Positions 23,304 to 32,123 of a stretch of 58,835 bases of DNA are shown here, piece by piece. The notes under the pieces are model-generated. The model searched no databases, had not been told where the DNA came from, and saw nothing but the letters and a program-made list of their open reading frames with translations. Position 1 is the stretch's first letter; each line of letters begins with the position of its first letter. Made by a program: the position numbers and the translations under genes. This DNA is from Bryobacterales bacterium (lineage in GTDB: Bacteria; Acidobacteriota; Terriglobia; Bryobacterales; Bryobacteraceae): positions 1 to 58,835 of the forward strand of contig JADZAF010000100.1 of the NCBI GenBank assembly GCA_020852755.1, in the 5' to 3' direction.

Positions 23304-24824
23304 ATGAAATTGCCATCCGTTTTCTTCGCGGGCGCGTGTCTCCTGGCCGCCCAGGTTCCTAATCCGACCCAGCAGGATCTTCCGGCCGGGCCCGCTGCTT
23401 CTTCCACGCAGCCGCTTTACCGGGTCACGGTGGTGGCCCGGACCGTCAAAGCGGTGAATTACCGCCACCTGGGCGACGCCACCAAGGTGGACCTCCGGGG
23501 CACGGCCTTGATGCCGGAGGCCCGGGGCGACGCCAAGGTGCGCAGCCGGCGGGGCCGGATCGAGATCGACACCGAGTTCGAGAACCTGCAGCCGGCCGCC
23601 CGGTACGGCCCGGAATACCTGACCTTCGTGCTCTGGGCAGTGACGCCGGAGGGCCGCGCCAACAATCTGGGCGAGGTGGTCCTGGACGGTGGAGAAAGCG
23701 AGCTGAAGGTGACTACGGAGCTTCAGGCGTTCGGCCTGATCGTCACCGCCGAGCCCTATTTCGCGGTCACGCAACCGAGCGACGTGGTGGTGATGGAGAA
23801 CCTGATCCGCAAGGACACGGCGGGCCGTGTCGAGGAGATAGACGCGAAGTTCGAGTTGCTGCCCCGGGGCGTTTATGCCGCCTCGGTGACCCCGGCCAGC
23901 ACGGCGGCGCCGCCGCGCGAGGATTCTGCCGTCCCCAATGAGCTGCTGCAAGCCCGCAATGCTGTGCGCATCGCGTCGGCCGCCGGCGCCGGGCAGTACG
24001 CCGGCGACACGCTGGCGCGCGCGCGGGAACTGATGCTGCAGGCCGAGGGCTATCTGGAGCAGGGAGCGGGCAGCAGGCCGGTGGCCATGGTGGCGCGGCA
24101 GGCCGTCCAGACCGCCGAGGACGCCCGCATCATCGCCTTCCGCCGCCGGCGTGAGATGGAGCAGGCGGAGGCGCGGCGGCAGGCCGAAAGCGAGGCGCAA
24201 CGCCGGGCCGAGGCGGAAGCCGAGCGCCGGGAGGCCGAGCGCGCCCAGGCGGAAGCGGACCGGGCCCGGCGCGAAGCCGAGGCCGCCCGGGCCGCGGCCC
24301 AGGCGCAGCAGCAGGCCGCGCAACTGGAGGCCGAGCAGGCCCGCCGGGAAGCCCAGGAGGCGGAACGCTTGCGGCAGCAGGCCGAAGCTGCCCGGATGGA
24401 ACTGCGCAACCGGCTCCGCGAACAGTTGAACAGCGTCCTGGAAACGCGCGAGACGGCGCGGGGGTTGATCGTCAATATGTCCGACGTTCTCTTCGACACG
24501 GGCAGGTACACGCTGAAACCGGGCGCGCGGGAGAAACTGGCGAAAGTGGCCGGGATTCTGATCGCCAATCCGGGGCTCAAGGTGGAGGTGGAGGGCCACA
24601 CGGACAATGTTGGCGGCGCGGAGTACAACCAGGAGTTGTCCGAAAACCGCGCGGCGGCGGTTCGGTCCTATCTCGTTCAGCAGGGCGTCCCGGCGGCCTC
24701 CATCACGGCGCGGGGTCTTGGCGAGAGCCTGCCCGTAGCGGGCAACGATACGCCGGCGGGGCGGCAGCGCAACCGGCGGGTGGAACTGGTGGTGTCGGGC
24801 GAGGCGATCGACACAGCCGGCTGA
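23304..24824 (+). CDS. OmpA-family outer-membrane/peptidoglycan-binding protein
   Basis: 506 aa with signal peptide (residues 1-17). An N-terminal domain of about 200 residues (RVTVVARTVKAVNYR) is family-specific. It is followed by a long Ala/Glu/Arg/Gln helical rod (about 270-385, mostly heptad-like EAERREAERAQAEADRA-type sequence), then a C-terminal OmpA domain (about 395-500) with VLFDTGRYTLKP, VEGHTDN, LSENRAAAVRSYL and NRRVELVV. The OmpA domain binds peptidoglycan, and the rod may span the periplasm. The start at 23304 follows GAGGGG. Confidence 0.9.
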   Translation: MKLPSVFFAGACLLAAQVPNPTQQDLPAGPAASSTQPLYRVTVVARTVKAVNYRHLGDATKVDLRGTALMPEARGDAKVRSRRGRIEIDTEFENLQPAARYGPEYLTFVLWAVTPEGRANNLGEVVLDGGESELKVTTELQAFGLIVTAEPYFAVTQPSDVVVMENLIRKDTAGRVEEIDAKFELLPRGVYAASVTPASTAAPPREDSAVPNELLQARNAVRIASAAGAGQYAGDTLARARELMLQAEGYLEQGAGSRPVAMVARQAVQTAEDARIIAFRRRREMEQAEARRQAESEAQRRAEAEAERREAERAQAEADRARREAEAARAAAQAQQQAAQLEAEQARREAQEAERLRQQAEAARMELRNRLREQLNSVLETRETARGLIVNMSDVLFDTGRYTLKPGAREKLAKVAGILIANPGLKVEVEGHTDNVGGAEYNQELSENRAAAVRSYLVQQGVPAASITARGLGESLPVAGNDTPAGRQRNRRVELVVSGEAIDTAG

Positions 24825-24883
24825 GACCGGTTTCTGCTCCCTGCAACCGCTGCCCTTGAAATCCTCTTCGCCCCTCCTTCGTG

Positions 24884-24912
24884 CCCGGCCCGCGGCCGGG
24901 GGGAGCGGTTGC
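24884..24912. repeat. Degenerate dispersed repeat with strong hairpin
   Basis: CCCGGCC (24884-24890) pairs with GGCCGGG (24894-24900) around a 3-nt loop, and the downstream GGGGGGAGCGG matches the end of the dispersed repeat. An outer inverted pair GCAACCGCT (24843-24851) / AGCGGTTGC (24904-24912) encloses it. It probably terminates the OmpA transcript. Confidence 0.45.
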
Positions 24913-24970
24913 ACCTCCAGTCACCGGAATTCCCCGGAAGCGCGCTACGATGGGAGGTTCCCCATCGCAT

Positions 24971-26377
24971 ATGGCGCTCCGTTTCTACAATACGCTCACG
25001 CTTCGGGTGGAAGAGTTCCAGCCGGCCCGGGACCTTACGGTCCGGATGTATACCTGCGGCCCCACGGTTTACGATTACGCTCACATCGGCAACTTCCGCA
25101 CCTTCACCTTCTTCGACATCCTGCGGCGCGTGCTGCGCGACCGGGGCTTCCGGCTGGACCACGTGATGAACATCACCGACGTGGACGACAAGATCATCCG
25201 TAACGCCACCGCCCAGGGGAAATCGCTGGAGGAGTACACGCGGGTCTACACCGAGGCCTTTCTGGAAGACTGCAAGGCCCTGCGGCTGGAACGGCCGGAA
25301 CACCTGGTGCGCGCTACCGAGCACATTCCGGAGATGGTCGCGGCCATCCGGGCGCTGTCCGGCAAGCAGTACACCTATGAGAGCGAAGGCTCCACCTACT
25401 ACCGCATTGCCAGCTTCCCGGAATACGGCAAGCTCTCCCACAACGATTTCACCGGCATCAAGGCGGGCGCGCGGGTGGAGGTGGATACCTACGACAAGAA
25501 CGATGCGCGCGACTTCGCGCTCTGGAAGGCGCCTAAAGAGGGCGAGCCCTTCTGGGAAACCGAGATCGGCAAGGGCCGGCCGGGCTGGCACATCGAGTGC
25601 TCCGTCATGGCGATGAAGTACCTGGGCGAAACGCTGGATATCCACGGGGGCGGCGTCGATCTGATCTTCCCGCATCACGAGAACGAGATCGCCCAATCGG
25701 AAGCCTTGACCGGCCGGCCCTTCGCGCGCTTCTGGCTGCACTCCGAATTCCTGCTGGTGGAAGGCCAGCGCATGGGTAAGTCGCTCGGCAACTATTACAC
25801 CCTGCGCGATCTGCTCTCGCGCGGCTACCAGCCGGAAACGATACGCTACCTGCTGGCTTCGGTGCCCTACCGCAAGGCGCTCAACTTCACCTTCGACGGA
25901 TTGAAGTCGGCGGCCACCGCCATCGAGCGGCTGCGCAATTTCCGCCTTCGCCTGCAAACCGATGCCTACCCCGAAGGGATGAATGAGAAGCTGCGGGAGC
26001 GGACCCGGTCGGCCGAGCGCGATTTCGTGGCCAGCCTGGAGGACGATCTCAATACGGCCGAGGCGCTGGCCGCGGTGTTCGAATACGTGCGCGATATGAA
26101 CACGGCCATGGACTCGGGCGAGTTCCGGGCGGGCAACGCCGGGCCGGCTCTGGACCTGCTCGCGCACTTCGACTCCATCTTCGAGGTTCTGGAGCCCTCG
26201 GCCGCGGCGGCCGGGCTCTCCGACGAGGAGGTGGAGAAACTGATCGCCGAGCGCAACCGGGCGCGCAGGGAGCGGAACTTCGCGCGCTCGGACGAGATCC
26301 GGCAGGAATTGCTGAATCAGGGGATAATTCTGGAAGACACCCGGGAAGGGGCGCGCTGGAAAAGGAAACTTTCGTGA
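24971..26377 (+). CDS. cysS: Cysteinyl-tRNA synthetase
   Basis: Class I aminoacyl-tRNA synthetase charging tRNA-Cys, 468 aa. TCGPTVYDYAHIGNFRTF carries the first zinc Cys and the HIGH-type motif, GWHIECSVMAMKYLG and HHENEIAQSEA carry the other zinc ligands, and RMGKSLGNYYTL is the KMSKS-type loop. The C-terminal helical anticodon domain ends in ARSDEIRQELLNQGI and TREGARWKR, as usual. ATG 24971 gives the normal N-terminus (MALRFYNTLT). GTG of the next gene overlaps its stop by 4 nt. Confidence 0.97.
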   Translation: MALRFYNTLTLRVEEFQPARDLTVRMYTCGPTVYDYAHIGNFRTFTFFDILRRVLRDRGFRLDHVMNITDVDDKIIRNATAQGKSLEEYTRVYTEAFLEDCKALRLERPEHLVRATEHIPEMVAAIRALSGKQYTYESEGSTYYRIASFPEYGKLSHNDFTGIKAGARVEVDTYDKNDARDFALWKAPKEGEPFWETEIGKGRPGWHIECSVMAMKYLGETLDIHGGGVDLIFPHHENEIAQSEALTGRPFARFWLHSEFLLVEGQRMGKSLGNYYTLRDLLSRGYQPETIRYLLASVPYRKALNFTFDGLKSAATAIERLRNFRLRLQTDAYPEGMNEKLRERTRSAERDFVASLEDDLNTAEALAAVFEYVRDMNTAMDSGEFRAGNAGPALDLLAHFDSIFEVLEPSAAAAGLSDEEVEKLIAERNRARRERNFARSDEIRQELLNQGIILEDTREGARWKRKLS

Positions 26378-27573
26378 AACTGCATACTCGTGCGGTGCAC
26401 GCCGGCGACCGGAAGAAGCCGGGCGCCGCCGTACCCGTGACCACCCCGATCCACACGGCCTCGAGCTACTTCTACGACAGGCTGGAGGACCTGGACCGGG
26501 TCTTCGCGCGCGAAGCGGAGGGCTATTGTTACGCGCGCTACGACAACCCGAGCAACGCCGCCCTGGAGGCGCAGGTGGCTTCCCTGGAGGGCGGGCACGG
26601 GGCTCTGGCCTGCTCCTCGGGGATGCAGGCCGTACACTTGGCGCTGGCCGCCGCGCTGGCCGACCGGCCCAGGTCGATCCTGGCAGCGAACGCGCTCTAC
26701 GGCGCAACCGTCGGCCTGCTCATGAACGTGCTGGAGCCGGCGGGGGTCGCGGTGCGTTTCGTGGACGTCTGCGATCTGGAGTCGGTGGAGCGGGCGCTGG
26801 CCGAGCAGAAGACCGGCTGCCTGCTGATGGAGACCATCTCGAACCCGCTGCTAAGGGTGGGGGCCTTGGACAAACTGGCCGCTCTGGCCCATGGCGCCAA
26901 CGCGACGCTCGTGGTGGACAACACCTTCGCCACCCCGCTGCTCCTTCGGCCGCTGGAGCGGGGCGCCCACCTGGTGGTCCACAGCCTGACCAAGTACCTG
27001 GCGGGGCACGGCGACGTGCTGGGCGGCGCGGTGGTCTCCGATGCGGAGCATTTCGAGCCGCTGCGGGCGCTGGCGCGCACCACCGGCCCGGTGCTGGGAC
27101 CGTTCGAGAGCTACCTGGCGATGCGGGGCATCAAGACCTTCGCGCTGCGCATGGAGCGGCAGTGCTCCAACGCCTGCCGGGTGGCGGCCTGGCTGGCCGG
27201 GCACCCCTCCGTCGCCCGGGTCTACTTTCCCGGAGACGGCGGGCACCCGGATGCCGTTACCGTGCGCCGCCTGTTCCCGGAAGGCCTGTATGGGGGCATC
27301 GTGAGCTTCGAGTTGAAGGGCGCGGGACGGGACGAGGTGTTCCGGTTTATGGACGCCCTCCGGCTGATCGTGCGCGCCACCTCGCTGGGCGACGTGCACA
27401 GCATGATGCTCTACCCGGTGATGAGTTCGCACCGGGAGGTGTCGCCCAAGCACCGCGAGCGGATGGGAATCCGTGATAACCTCGTGAGGCTGTCGGTAGG
27501 TATAGAGGCGGTGGAGGACATCCTCGCGGACCTGGAGCAGGCGCTGGGAAGCCTCCAGCCGGCGGGCGCTTAG
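26374..27573 (+). CDS. Trans-sulfuration PLP enzyme (Met/Cys metabolism)
   Basis: Cys/Met metabolism PLP enzyme, 399 aa. The fold-type I features are present: ARYDNPSNAALE, CSSGMQAVHLAL, VVDNTFATPLLLRPLE, PLP-lysine in HSLTKYLAGHGDVLGG, and the C-terminal ATSLGDVHSMMLYP. It may be cystathionine gamma-synthase/lyase or methionine gamma-lyase; these cannot be separated by eye. Cotranscription with cysS (GTGA overlap) ties it to cysteine supply, so cystathionine gamma-lyase or O-acyl-homoserine sulfhydrylation would fit. Confidence 0.88.
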   Translation: MKLHTRAVHAGDRKKPGAAVPVTTPIHTASSYFYDRLEDLDRVFAREAEGYCYARYDNPSNAALEAQVASLEGGHGALACSSGMQAVHLALAAALADRPRSILAANALYGATVGLLMNVLEPAGVAVRFVDVCDLESVERALAEQKTGCLLMETISNPLLRVGALDKLAALAHGANATLVVDNTFATPLLLRPLERGAHLVVHSLTKYLAGHGDVLGGAVVSDAEHFEPLRALARTTGPVLGPFESYLAMRGIKTFALRMERQCSNACRVAAWLAGHPSVARVYFPGDGGHPDAVTVRRLFPEGLYGGIVSFELKGAGRDEVFRFMDALRLIVRATSLGDVHSMMLYPVMSSHREVSPKHRERMGIRDNLVRLSVGIEAVEDILADLEQALGSLQPAGA

Positions 27574-27621
27574 CTTGACTCTGTCAGGTGGCACCCCTAG
27601 AATGAGAGGAAAGGAGACGGT

Positions 27622-27789
27622 ATGAGATCCCTAGGCTTGCCTGAGCTTCTCGTCATCCTTGGAGTTGCGGTGCTGCTGTTCGGCGGCCGCAAAATCCCGG
27701 AAGTGGCGAAAGGGTTGGGCGAAGGCATACGCAACTTCAAGAGCGCTTTGAAGGGCGACGAGAAAGTCGAAGAGAAGAAGCAGGCTTAA
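27622..27789 (+). CDS. tatA: Twin-arginine translocase subunit TatA
   Basis: A 55-aa protein. Short N-terminal membrane helix ([17 protein letters not shown]), then the amphipathic helix [20 protein letters not shown] and a charged tail, the exact TatA/E layout with the FGG hinge. Ribosome site AAAGGAGA precedes ATG 27622, and TAGAAT at 27599-27604 is a fair -10. No tatC is adjacent. Several proteins in this window carry RR-type signals (at 30798, 36332, 52150 and 54825), consistent with an active Tat route. Confidence 0.9.
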   Translation: MRSLGLPELLVILGVAVLLFGGRKIPEVAKGLGEGIRNFKSALKGDEKVEEKKQA

Positions 27790-27855
27790 GCTTCCTGAGC
27801 TGCCCGCAAGTTGGGCGGATTTCATCTCGGCTTCAGACACATCCCACCGAATGAA

Positions 27856-27884
27856 AAACCCCGCGGCTTCACACCGCGGGGTTT
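27856..27884. terminator. Bidirectional intrinsic terminator
   Basis: AAACCCCGCGG (27856-27866) and CCGCGGGGTTT (27874-27884) form a perfect 11-bp stem with a 7-nt loop between the convergent tatA and HU genes. The A and T ends give a short U-tract in both directions. Confidence 0.8.
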
Positions 27885-27921
27885 GGCTTGTTCCGATCTG
27901 GCGATTGAATCCGGCTTCCGG

Positions 27922-28227
27922 TTACTTCTTCTTGGGCGGTACTACCGCGTCTTTGAAAGACTTCGCGACCCGGAATTTCACGACCTTCTTGGCCGGGATC
28001 TTAATGGATTCGCCGGTTGCGGGGTTGCGTCCGATGCGGGCTTTGCGCTCCACGCGCACGATCCTGCCCAGCCCGGGCAATACGAACACACCGTTCCTCT
28101 TCACTTCACGCAGGGCAACGTCGGACAGGCATGCCAGCGCCTGCTTGGCGGTCTTGCTGGGAACCTCGCAAGCGTCGGCGATGGTCCGGACCAGCTGCGT
28201 CTGCGTCATTCTCTTGCTTTCGGCCAT
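27922..28227 (-). CDS. HU/IHF-family DNA-binding protein
   Basis: Histone-like protein of 101 aa. The fold is clear: helical MTQTQLVRTIADACEVPSKTAKQALACL, then the beta-arm region LPGLGRIVRVERKARIGRNPATGESIKIPAKKVVKFRVAKSFKD, where NPATGE is the DNA-intercalating arm. A Lys-rich tail PPKKK ends the protein. It acts as a dimer bending DNA. A hairpin with exact arms lies 55 bp upstream (28282-28303). Confidence 0.95.
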   Translation of the reverse strand: MAESKRMTQTQLVRTIADACEVPSKTAKQALACLSDVALREVKRNGVFVLPGLGRIVRVERKARIGRNPATGESIKIPAKKVVKFRVAKSFKDAVVPPKKK

Positions 28228-28281
28228 AAGCCTCCTTCTATCATTCTCCCGATTGAACTGAGCGATCCTGGTACAGACCGC

Positions 28282-28303
28282 TTGAGGATGCCAACATCCT
28301 CAA
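28282..28303. promoter_or_regulatory. Hairpin/operator upstream of HU gene
   Basis: TTGAGGATG (28282-28290) and CATCCTCAA (28295-28303) are perfect inverted repeats separated by CCAA. It lies in the leader or promoter of the HU gene, so it could be an operator or an RNA hairpin. Confidence 0.4.
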
Positions 28304-28350
28304 ATCGTAATCAATCATAAGGAACACCGGGCGGAATGTAAAGAGGAAAT

Positions 28351-28406
28351 ATGCGAAAAACGGCCTGTTTTCGGCGTTTTTTTCGCATCGGGCCTTCCGG
28401 AGGCCC
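28351..28406 (-). terminator. Tandem stem-loops downstream of second recA
   Basis: Two inverted repeats: ATGCGAAAAACG (28351-28362) with a slightly longer partner at 28375-28388 (CG, seven T, CGCAT), and CGGGCCT/AGGCCCG (28389-28395, 28401-28407). On the minus strand they follow the recA stop at 28492 and contain T-runs, as expected for termination. Confidence 0.5.
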
Positions 28407-28491
28407 GTAAAACGGGCATTCCGCATATATTGCGTTGCGAAACGGCTTGCTGGCGCGGCTCCGGCGCACTCCCGGAAATGACGGCGCCCCG

Positions 28492-29505
28492 TCAGGAGGC
28501 CGGGACGGAAGACGGCGAGGTGAGCAGCAGCTTGCGCAGCTCGGTGTCTATCGCCTGCAGTTTTTCCGGGTTTTCCCTCAGGCAGGAACGGGCCGCCTCA
28601 CGGCCCTGGCCCAGCCGCTCGCCGCGGAAACTGAACCACGAGCCGCTCTTCTCGACCAGGTTATGGGCCACGCCGAGATCGAGCGCGTCGCCTTCCCGCG
28701 AGATGCCCTCTCCGTAGAGGATGTCGAACTCCGCCTCGCGGAATGGCGGGGCCACTTTGTTCTTCACGACCTTCGCGCGGGTGCGGTTGCCGACCGCGCT
28801 ATCGCCGTCCTTGATCGCCCCGATGCGCCGCACGTCGATGCGGACCGTGGCGTAAAACTTCAGGGCCCGCCCCCCGGTGGTGGTCTCTGGGTTGCCGAAC
28901 ATGACCCCGATCTTCTCCCGAACCTGGTTGATGAAGAGCAGGCAGGTATTGGTGCGGGAGACTGCCCCGGTGAGCTTGCGGAGGGCCTGGGACATCAGCC
29001 GGGCCTGGAGCCCCATGAAACTGTCGCCCATCTCGCCTTCCAGTTCGGCTTTGGGAACCAGGGCGGCGACCGAGTCCACTACCACGATGTCCACCAGGCC
29101 GGTGGCGATCAGGGCGCTGGCGATCTCCAGGGCCTGCTCGCCGTGATCCGGCTGGGAGACCAGCAGGTTGTCCACGTCCACGCCCAGCTTGCGCGCGTAG
29201 GTTGGATCCAGGGCGTGCTCGGCGTCGATGAAGGCCGCCGTTCCGCCGGCCTTCTGGGCTTCCGCCACGGCCTGGAGCGCGATGGTGGTCTTGCCCGAGG
29301 ATTCCGGACCGTACACTTCAACCACCCGGCCGCGCGGGAAGCCGCCGATGCCCAGGGCGGCGTCCAGGGAGATCGATCCGGTGGGGATGGCCGGGACGGA
29401 AACTACCGTCTGTGAACCGAGGCGGAGGACGGATCCCTTGCCGAATTGCTTTTCCATCTGGCACAGGGCCAGGTCGATGGCGCGGCGGCGCTCGCGTTCG
29501 TCCAT
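28492..29505 (-). CDS. recA: RecA recombinase, copy 2
   Basis: Complete RecA, 337 aa. Walker [10 protein letters not shown] (66-74), the catalytic Glu in [10 protein letters not shown], Walker [13 protein letters not shown], loop L2 with GNPETTTGG and Gln in [14 protein letters not shown]. Two features differ from copy 1: loop L1 reads GDSFMGLQ (the usual His is Phe), and the C-terminus is short and lacks the acidic tail (ends [12 protein letters not shown]). It follows copy 1 by 203 bp on the same strand. A 6-bp palindrome at 29527-29543 lies 21 bp upstream. It may be a specialised or damage-induced recombinase. Confidence 0.95.
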   Translation of the reverse strand: MDERERRRAIDLALCQMEKQFGKGSVLRLGSQTVVSVPAIPTGSISLDAALGIGGFPRGRVVEVYGPESSGKTTIALQAVAEAQKAGGTAAFIDAEHALDPTYARKLGVDVDNLLVSQPDHGEQALEIASALIATGLVDIVVVDSVAALVPKAELEGEMGDSFMGLQARLMSQALRKLTGAVSRTNTCLLFINQVREKIGVMFGNPETTTGGRALKFYATVRIDVRRIGAIKDGDSAVGNRTRAKVVKNKVAPPFREAEFDILYGEGISREGDALDLGVAHNLVEKSGSWFSFRGERLGQGREAARSCLRENPEKLQAIDTELRKLLLTSPSSVPAS

Positions 29506-29526
29506 AGAAGAGGAACGTGGCGCGGA

Positions 29527-29543
29527 GTGAGAGAAATTCTCAC
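29527..29543. promoter_or_regulatory. Palindrome in recA copy 2 promoter region
   Basis: GTGAGA-GAAAT-TCTCAC, a perfect 6-bp inverted repeat with a 5-nt centre. Size and position resemble a repressor operator such as a LexA-type box, but the acidobacterial SOS box is not known to me. Confidence 0.4.
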
Positions 29544-29665
29544 GACGGCCGGTTGAATTCCAGCCCTCCGCCGGAACCGTTGCGAGCGCAAGCTGTCAGC
29601 GATCAACCGTCGAAGTGAAGCGTTCTGCTTTTGAATCAGCGCGGTCAGCATGCGTTGCACCGGTC

Positions 29666-29689
29666 GCTGAAAGCTGAGAGCTGAAAGCT
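29666..29689. repeat. Duplicated decamer between recA genes
   Basis: GCTGAAAGCT occurs at 29666-29675 and 29680-29689, separated by GAGA. Each copy is itself nearly palindromic (AGCTTTCAGC on the other strand). It lies just beyond the stop of recA copy 1 and could be part of its terminator or a regulatory site for copy 2. Confidence 0.4.
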
Positions 29690-29708
29690 CCCGAATGCCT
29701 GCCCGCGG

Positions 29709-30770
29709 TCAGCGGCCGCGGCCGGCGGGGACGGGCTTGGCGGCGGGTTCCGGAACGGCCGTCTCGGGTTCGGGCCGGGCCAGGCCGAGCGCCTTGCGCA
29801 GTTCCGTATCCAGCTTCTCGCGGATGTCGGCGTTGTCCTTGAGGAATTGCTTGGCGTTCTCCCGTCCCTGACCGATGCGCTCGCCCTTGTAGCTGAACCA
29901 GGAGCCGCTTTTCTCCACCTGGTTGTGCTGCACGCCCAGGTCCAGCAGATCGCCTTCCTTGGAGATGCCTTCGCCGTAAATAATGTCGAATTCGGCTTCC
30001 CGGAACGGCGAGGCCACCTTGTTCTTCACCACCTTCACCTTGGTGCGGTTGCCGATGACGCTGTCGCCGTCCTTGATGGCGGCGATGCGCCGTATGTCCA
30101 CCCGGATGGAGGCGTAGAACTTCAGGGCGCGGCCGCCGGTCGTGGTCTCCGGGTTCCCGAACATGACCCCGATCTTCTCGCGGATCTGGTTGATGAAAAC
30201 CAGGCAGGTTTTGGACTTGGAGACCGCTCCGGTAAGCTTGCGCAGGGCCTGCGACATCAGGCGGGCCTGCACGCCCATGTGGCTGTCGCCCATTTCGCCG
30301 TCCAGTTCGGCCTTGGGCACCAGGGCGGCGACCGAATCCACCACCAGCACGTCGATGGAGCCCGAGCTGATCAGCGCGCCGGTAATCTCCAGGGCCTGCT
30401 CGCCGTAGTCCGGCTGGGAAACCAGCAGGTTGTCGACATCCACCCCGAGCTTGCGCGCGTAGATGGGATCCAGCGCGTGCTCCACGTCGATGAACGCCGC
30501 CATGCCGCCCTTCTTCTGGGCTTCGGCGATCACCTGCAGGGCGATGGTGGTCTTGCCGGAAGATTCGGGGCCGTAGATCTCGCAGATGCGGCCGCGGGGG
30601 AAACCGCCTACGCCGAGAGCGGCATCCAGGGAAATGGAACCGGTCGATATCGACTGGACCGGAATGACGGCATCTTTGGAGCCCAGCCGGACAATGGAAC
30701 CCTTTCCGAACTGCTTTTCGATCTGGCTCAGGGTCACGTCCAGGGCGCGGGCGCGTTCTCTCTCTTCCAT
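29709..30770 (-). CDS. recA: RecA recombinase, copy 1 (likely housekeeping)
   Basis: Complete RecA, 353 aa, homologous strand exchange and SOS coprotease. Walker [10 protein letters not shown] (67-75), [10 protein letters not shown], Walker [14 protein letters not shown]1 with the usual GDSHMG, L2 with GNPETTTGG, and a C-terminal extension ending in a Pro/Glu/Ala-rich, basic tail. It keeps the canonical L1 His that copy 2 has lost, so it is the better candidate for the main RecA. TATAAT on the minus strand (30787-30782) ends 11 nt before the ATG, giving an almost leaderless transcript. The upstream gene ends only 27 bp away. Confidence 0.97.
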   Translation of the reverse strand: MEERERARALDVTLSQIEKQFGKGSIVRLGSKDAVIPVQSISTGSISLDAALGVGGFPRGRICEIYGPESSGKTTIALQVIAEAQKKGGMAAFIDVEHALDPIYARKLGVDVDNLLVSQPDYGEQALEITGALISSGSIDVLVVDSVAALVPKAELDGEMGDSHMGVQARLMSQALRKLTGAVSKSKTCLVFINQIREKIGVMFGNPETTTGGRALKFYASIRVDIRRIAAIKDGDSVIGNRTKVKVVKNKVASPFREAEFDIIYGEGISKEGDLLDLGVQHNQVEKSGSWFSYKGERIGQGRENAKQFLKDNADIREKLDTELRKALGLARPEPETAVPEPAAKPVPAGRGR

Positions 30771-30797
30771 GGTGAAACCCGATTATAGCAGGCGGGT

Positions 30798-32123
30798 TCA
30801 GACGCGGCAGGCCGCTCGCACGGCTGCGATCATGCGTTTCTGGGCCGCCTCTACCCGGGCCATAATCGAGCGCACCCGGGCCTTCGCTCCGGCCGGGTTG
30901 CGGTGGATGCTCTCCAGCCGCTCCCACAGTTCCCTCCCGCTGGTTTGCTCGATTTCAAAGAGCCAGTCGCCGGCGCCGAAGTCGCGGTACATCTGCCCCT
31001 TGCAGGTGTCGGTCGGCTGCCGGACATAGAAGGCGGGAACGCCGTTGCGGTACGCGATGAGAGGCGAGTGGCACTCCACGCTGACCACCGCCAGGGCCTG
31101 GGAGTAGACCGAGGCGGCCTCGTCGGGCAGCCAGAAGGTGTCGCGCCAGACGACGTTCCTCTTCACATCCGCGGGGAGCGGGTTGACCAGGACGTCGCGC
31201 GCCATCTCCACCTGGTAGGTCATTTCGGCGCAGGCCAGCACCTTGTTTCCCGTCCGCTGCACGTACGCGGCGATCATCTCGCGCAGCCTGGCGTGGTCCG
31301 TTTCCGTCGTACGTTCGTTGATCGCGTCCTTGACGTCGTCCTCCGGCACGCGCGGGACCTTGTTCACCCGGTAATAGGGCGTGTAGCGCAGCCGGGGGAT
31401 GACGCAGATGAACTTGCCCGGCTCCAGCCCGCGGGACCGCAGGTAGGCGAGGCCCCGGGCGTCGTCGCGCAGGCGCATGCCGAGCTGAGCGTCCGGGCCG
31501 AATTCGAGGACCGGCGTTCGCACGCCCTGCGACTTCAGATAGGCGAGCGAAAGGGTGTCGCGGCAGAAAAAGAAGGCGGCGCGGTCGATGATATAGCGCA
31601 GGTTCTTATCCAGATGGTTCGCGGGAAGCCGGGCCGCCCGGGCCCGTATCTCTTCCAGGGTGCCGCCTTCGGGTTCGCGACGGCCGCCGATGCCGGAGAT
31701 GGGGTCGGTGCTGACGCCCAGCACGCCGGCCGGCTTGCCGGTGGCTTTGTGAAAAGCGATGGCGTGGTTGCTGGCCGGGAACCCCGAGCCGGATCCGCTC
31801 AGATAGAGATCCGCTTCTTCCCAGGCCCGCGCGAGCTCGGCCGTATCCGGCCGGCTGTCCGGGCCAAGGCTTCCTTCCGCGATCTTCAGCCGGGGGAAGG
31901 CCGCGGTGAGCAGGGCGCGGGAGCCGTGGCCGAGCCGGCCGGGCCAGAGGGTCACCTCGGCTTCCGGGAAGTGCTCCTGGAGCAGGGTGAGGGCGCCGGG
32001 CGTGTGGCCGATGTCGCCGATATTGACGCTCTGCCAGGAACTGCGCAGCAGGATGCGCGGCGGGCGCCGGGCGGCCCCGCAGGCCGCCGCGGCGGAGGCG
32101 TAGAGGAAGCCGCGGCGGTTCAT
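30798..32123 (-). CDS. Polysaccharide pyruvyl transferase-family protein
   Basis: 441 aa. N-terminal NRRGFLYASAAAACG looks like a Tat or lipoprotein-like signal. The core resembles the pyruvyl transferase (CsaB/WcaK) fold: SVNIGDIGHTPGALTLL, the LYLSGSGSG strand, FFFCRDTLSLAYL and the conserved VVSVECHSPLIAYRNGVPAFYV block, which carries the family His. Such enzymes add pyruvate ketals to cell-surface polysaccharides, but a secreted form would be unusual. ATG 32123 overlaps the decarboxylase stop by 4 nt; the open frame extends upstream only into that gene. Confidence 0.78.
   Translation of the reverse strand: MNRRGFLYASAAAACGAARRPPRILLRSSWQSVNIGDIGHTPGALTLLQEHFPEAEVTLWPGRLGHGSRALLTAAFPRLKIAEGSLGPDSRPDTAELARAWEEADLYLSGSGSGFPASNHAIAFHKATGKPAGVLGVSTDPISGIGGRREPEGGTLEEIRARAARLPANHLDKNLRYIIDRAAFFFCRDTLSLAYLKSQGVRTPVLEFGPDAQLGMRLRDDARGLAYLRSRGLEPGKFICVIPRLRYTPYYRVNKVPRVPEDDVKDAINERTTETDHARLREMIAAYVQRTGNKVLACAEMTYQVEMARDVLVNPLPADVKRNVVWRDTFWLPDEAASVYSQALAVVSVECHSPLIAYRNGVPAFYVRQPTDTCKGQMYRDFGAGDWLFEIEQTSGRELWERLESIHRNPAGAKARVRSIMARVEAAQKRMIAAVRAACRV

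Noticed and set aside
24677..26707. Open frame of 676 codons on the minus strand opposite cysS
   Set aside because: It mirrors a strongly conserved cysS and the start of the next gene; the product has Arg/Pro-rich GC-driven composition and no motif.
29596..30927. Open minus-strand frame of 443 codons over recA copy 1
   Set aside because: Same strand as recA but another frame; the real RecA frame has all family motifs, while this frame is Arg/Gly-rich and featureless.
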